Assembly: GCA_030529305.1 (NCBI GenBank)
Contig: JAUMXD010000011.1
Coordinates: forward strand, 1 to 27,709
DNA: 27,709 bases
Direction of reading: 5' to 3'
DNA from: Allobrachymonas sp.
GTDB taxonomy: Bacteria; Pseudomonadota; Gammaproteobacteria; Burkholderiales; Burkholderiaceae
Positions within the stretch are counted from its first letter, which is position 1. Each line of letters starts with the position of its first letter. This document shows positions 25,992 through 27,709 of this stretch, in pieces. The translations under genes and the position numbers were made by a program. The notes below the pieces were generated by a model, which was not told the origin of the DNA, did not search any database, and worked only from the letters and a program-made list of their open reading frames with translations.

Positions 25992-27119
25992 TCATTCTAC
26001 GGCGGGGTGTGGTTTGGCAGCGGGCAAACGGCGCAGGGTTTGCTGCTGTTGCCACCAATCGTCTAGCGCAGCGAAAAATTCCGGCTCAGCCTGCAAGACC
26101 AGCGGCACGGCCCACAGCTGTGGCGCTTGTGGCAATTGCGGCAGATGTGGCCAGAGCTTGACGGCGTCTTTTTCCGTGCAGAGCACAGGCAGGCCTTGAG
26201 CCAGCAGGCGCTGGGCGTGTTGCAGCAGCTCGGCGCTGCTGGCGTGGTCGGGCAGGGCGGCGGTGCTGGCTACTTGCAGGCCCGCAGCACGCAGCATGTT
26301 GAAAAAACGTTCGGGTTGGGCAATGCCTGCCAGCGCTGCTACGGCTTGGCCAGCTTGCACCCAATCGGCCAGAGATTGCCGCTGCCCGTCTGCGCGCAAG
26401 GCGCTGTCTGCCAAAGTACGCTGGGCGTGGTAGGCCGCCTGCCCGGGTGGAGTGGGCAAGGTGGCTGGTGCGTGTGTGCTGGCACCGGCTTGTGTTGTGC
26501 GCGGGGCAGCGATTTGCAGCAACAGTGTGCTGCGGCGCGGCCAGGGCTCGCGCAGGGGGCCGGCTGGCAGCAGCCAACCGTTGCCGATGCCGCGCTCGTC
26601 CATCACGCAGATTTCGCCATCGCGCGGCAGGGCCAGGTGTTGCAGGCCGTCGTCACACACCAGCAATTGCGTGTCGGGGTGCAGTTGCAGCAAATGCTGC
26701 GCGCCTTGCAGGCGCTGGGCGCACACCACCACGGGTGCGCCGGTGTGGCGGTGGATCAACAGCGGCTCATCACCCGCGTGCTCGGCCGATGTTTGCGCGT
26801 TGATAGCCAAGCAGGCTGGGGCTGATGGCTGGCGGCCATATCCGCGCGAGAGCACGCCTACACGCACGCCCTGGCGTTGAAAGTGCTGCACCACGGCGAT
26901 GCAGGTGGGGGTTTTGCCGGCGCCGCCTGCGATCACATTGCCAATCACCAAAACGGGTACGGGTAAAGCAGGCGTAGGCGCTTGTGCTGCTTGGCGCTGC
27001 CGCCTGCGCCAGCCCCATGCGTACAGGCGCGACAGCGGCCACAGCAAACGCGCCGCCCAGCCGCGCCGCTGCCAGACGGCAGGTAGGGTTTGATGCAAAA
27101 AAGCACGCAAGGAAAACAT
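25992..27119 (-). CDS. lpxK: Tetraacyldisaccharide 4'-kinase
   Basis: Phosphorylates the lipid A precursor disaccharide at the 4' position at the inner membrane. The 375-residue product has an N-terminal hydrophobic and amphipathic part (about 1-40), then a Walker A loop in GNVIAGGAGKTP (60-71), GVLSRGYGR, the HAGDEPLLI segment, a CDDGLQH motif with catalytic Asp residues and the C-terminal VLCTEKDAVKL. The ATG at 27119 is chosen because MFSLRAFLHQTLPAVW is a typical LpxK start; the frame is open upstream but has no homologous sequence. The 188-base gap to the Trm112-like gene holds no supported gene. Confidence 0.95.
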   Translation of the reverse strand: MFSLRAFLHQTLPAVWQRRGWAARLLWPLSRLYAWGWRRRQRQAAQAPTPALPVPVLVIGNVIAGGAGKTPTCIAVVQHFQRQGVRVGVLSRGYGRQPSAPACLAINAQTSAEHAGDEPLLIHRHTGAPVVVCAQRLQGAQHLLQLHPDTQLLVCDDGLQHLALPRDGEICVMDERGIGNGWLLPAGPLREPWPRRSTLLLQIAAPRTTQAGASTHAPATLPTPPGQAAYHAQRTLADSALRADGQRQSLADWVQAGQAVAALAGIAQPERFFNMLRAAGLQVASTAALPDHASSAELLQHAQRLLAQGLPVLCTEKDAVKLWPHLPQLPQAPQLWAVPLVLQAEPEFFAALDDWWQQQQTLRRLPAAKPHPAVE

Positions 27120-27621
27120 GGCGTGATTATGGGCTGGGGAGTTGCGGGTAAATATGGTCCAGCTGAAGCTGTTTATGGCTGGGTATGGACAAGCATGGAT
27201 GCGCATGGCTGCTGGGGTAATCGCTACGCTTTGGTGGGCTTGGTTTGAAGTGTGCGTATACCAGCCGCAAGCAACAAAAAGGCGGCCCATGGGTATTGGG
27301 CCGCCTTTTCATGAATGATGAGTGGTAAAACAGGTGTGCTGTATATATAAACGCTATTTTCACAACCTAATGATCTGCCGTATACGCAAATAGCATTCTG
27401 CGCACGCAGTTGATGCCAGCCAGCGCAAAGAGGGCATTTCCCCGTGCAGCCATCTACCCCTACGCAGCAGCGAGTGAATGGCTTACTATTGCCCATTCTG
27501 CGCGGCGCATGCTCTTCGCTTGCATGGCTCCCGCGCGGCTGGGCTGCCCCATTCACGGCAAATGCACCGTAACCGCGGCCGTTTCTTCCTTCTGCCAACA
27601 AATACTCACTCCGCACCGATC
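27120..27621. other. Divergent lpxK/ffh intergenic region
   Basis: There are 502 bases between the lpxK start (-) and the ffh start (+). They hold a strong terminator in the middle (27277-27309), a possible 54-codon + strand ORF (27154-27318) with a hydrophobic middle but no clear ribosome binding site, and an AT-rich patch near 27340-27360. A - strand frame at 27224-27616 has no recognisable family. Confidence 0.4.
27277..27309. terminator. Bidirectional intrinsic terminator
   Basis: A perfect 13-bp stem (27277-27289 with 27297-27309) with a 7-base loop, flanked by A and T runs on both sides. It is odd in that it lies between two divergent genes, so it does not end any recognised gene on either strand. 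Confidence 0.88.
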
Positions 27622-27709
27622 ATGGCTTCCACCCTCACCGAAAAACTCTCGCGTCTGGTCAAAACCATCAGCGGCCAGGCCCGCATCACCGAAGAAAACG
27701 TGCAAGACA
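27622..27709 (+). CDS. ffh: Signal recognition particle protein Ffh (3' cut by window edge)
   Basis: The first 29 codons of the SRP GTPase that, with 4.5S RNA, targets inner-membrane proteins to SecYEG. MASTLTEKLSRLVKTISGQA then RITEENVQD is the typical start of the N domain. The GTPase and M domains lie outside the window. No strong ribosome binding site is seen before the ATG. Confidence 0.88.
   Translation, partial: MASTLTEKLSRLVKTISGQARITEENVQD

Noticed and set aside
23617..27130. An 11-base repeat (GCGTGATTATG) at 23617 and 27121 as insertion-site duplication
   Set aside because: An 11-base match is expected by chance many times in a window of this size.
27310..27600. 4.5S or another known small RNA next to ffh
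   Set aside because: The conserved 4.5S tetraloop region (GGTCAGG...GGAAGCAGCC) is absent on both strands.

Overview
The window comes from a GC-rich betaproteobacterial chromosome, most likely Burkholderiales and plausibly Comamonadaceae. This rests on the gene order of the spc/alpha ribosomal cluster, the kind of glutamate-cysteine ligase present, and the Kdo/lipid A genes at both ends. It is mostly conserved housekeeping DNA with a few accessory patches. No rRNA, CRISPR array or intact insertion sequence was seen.

Layout. 1-1948 (+): the 3' part of kdsC, then lptC and a short-chain dehydrogenase, closed by a strong bidirectional terminator. 1997-3744 (-): hemC followed by a small membrane protein of unknown function. 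4293-5822 (+): xseA. 6497-7558 (+): a CPBP intramembrane protease whose proline-rich tail runs antisense into the 3' end of hemG (7467-8033, -). 8441-9730 (-): gshA. 9881-11749: a divergent pair, a CREST/ceramidase-like membrane protein (-) and an XRE-type regulator (+). 12211-12501 (+): a small acetyltransferase-like protein. 12879-22018 (-): one long run transcribed right to left, rplN-rplX-rplE-rpsN-rpsH-rplF-rplR-rpsE-rpmD-rplO-secY-infA-rpmJ-rpsM-rpsK-rpsD-rpoA-rplQ, then initiator tRNA-fMet and a terminator. 22407-23489 (-): exbB-exbD. 24827-27119 (-): lpxK, a Trm112-like gene and kdsB. From 27622 (+): the start of ffh.

How the genes work together. kdsC and kdsB make and activate Kdo, lpxK makes lipid A, and lptC helps export the finished LPS, so the window is flanked by envelope genes. 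hemC and hemG are two steps of heme synthesis. The centre is the translation, transcription and Sec export core, with ffh beginning at the right edge.

The most interesting stretch is 23490-24826, between exbB and kdsB. It has no intact gene. Read across frames on the + strand, it holds the wreck of a filamentous phage (inovirus) module: a Gly/Asn/Asp-rich linker and C-terminus of a pIII/TspB-like adsorption protein, followed by a DUF2523/pVI-like minor coat protein broken by one stop and two frameshifts. This appears to be an undescribed prophage relic, not a working system. Other points worth a second look are the antisense CPBP/hemG overlap, hairpins inside the ribosomal cluster, a structured rplN leader, and an Arg-to-Gly change in ribosomal protein S5.
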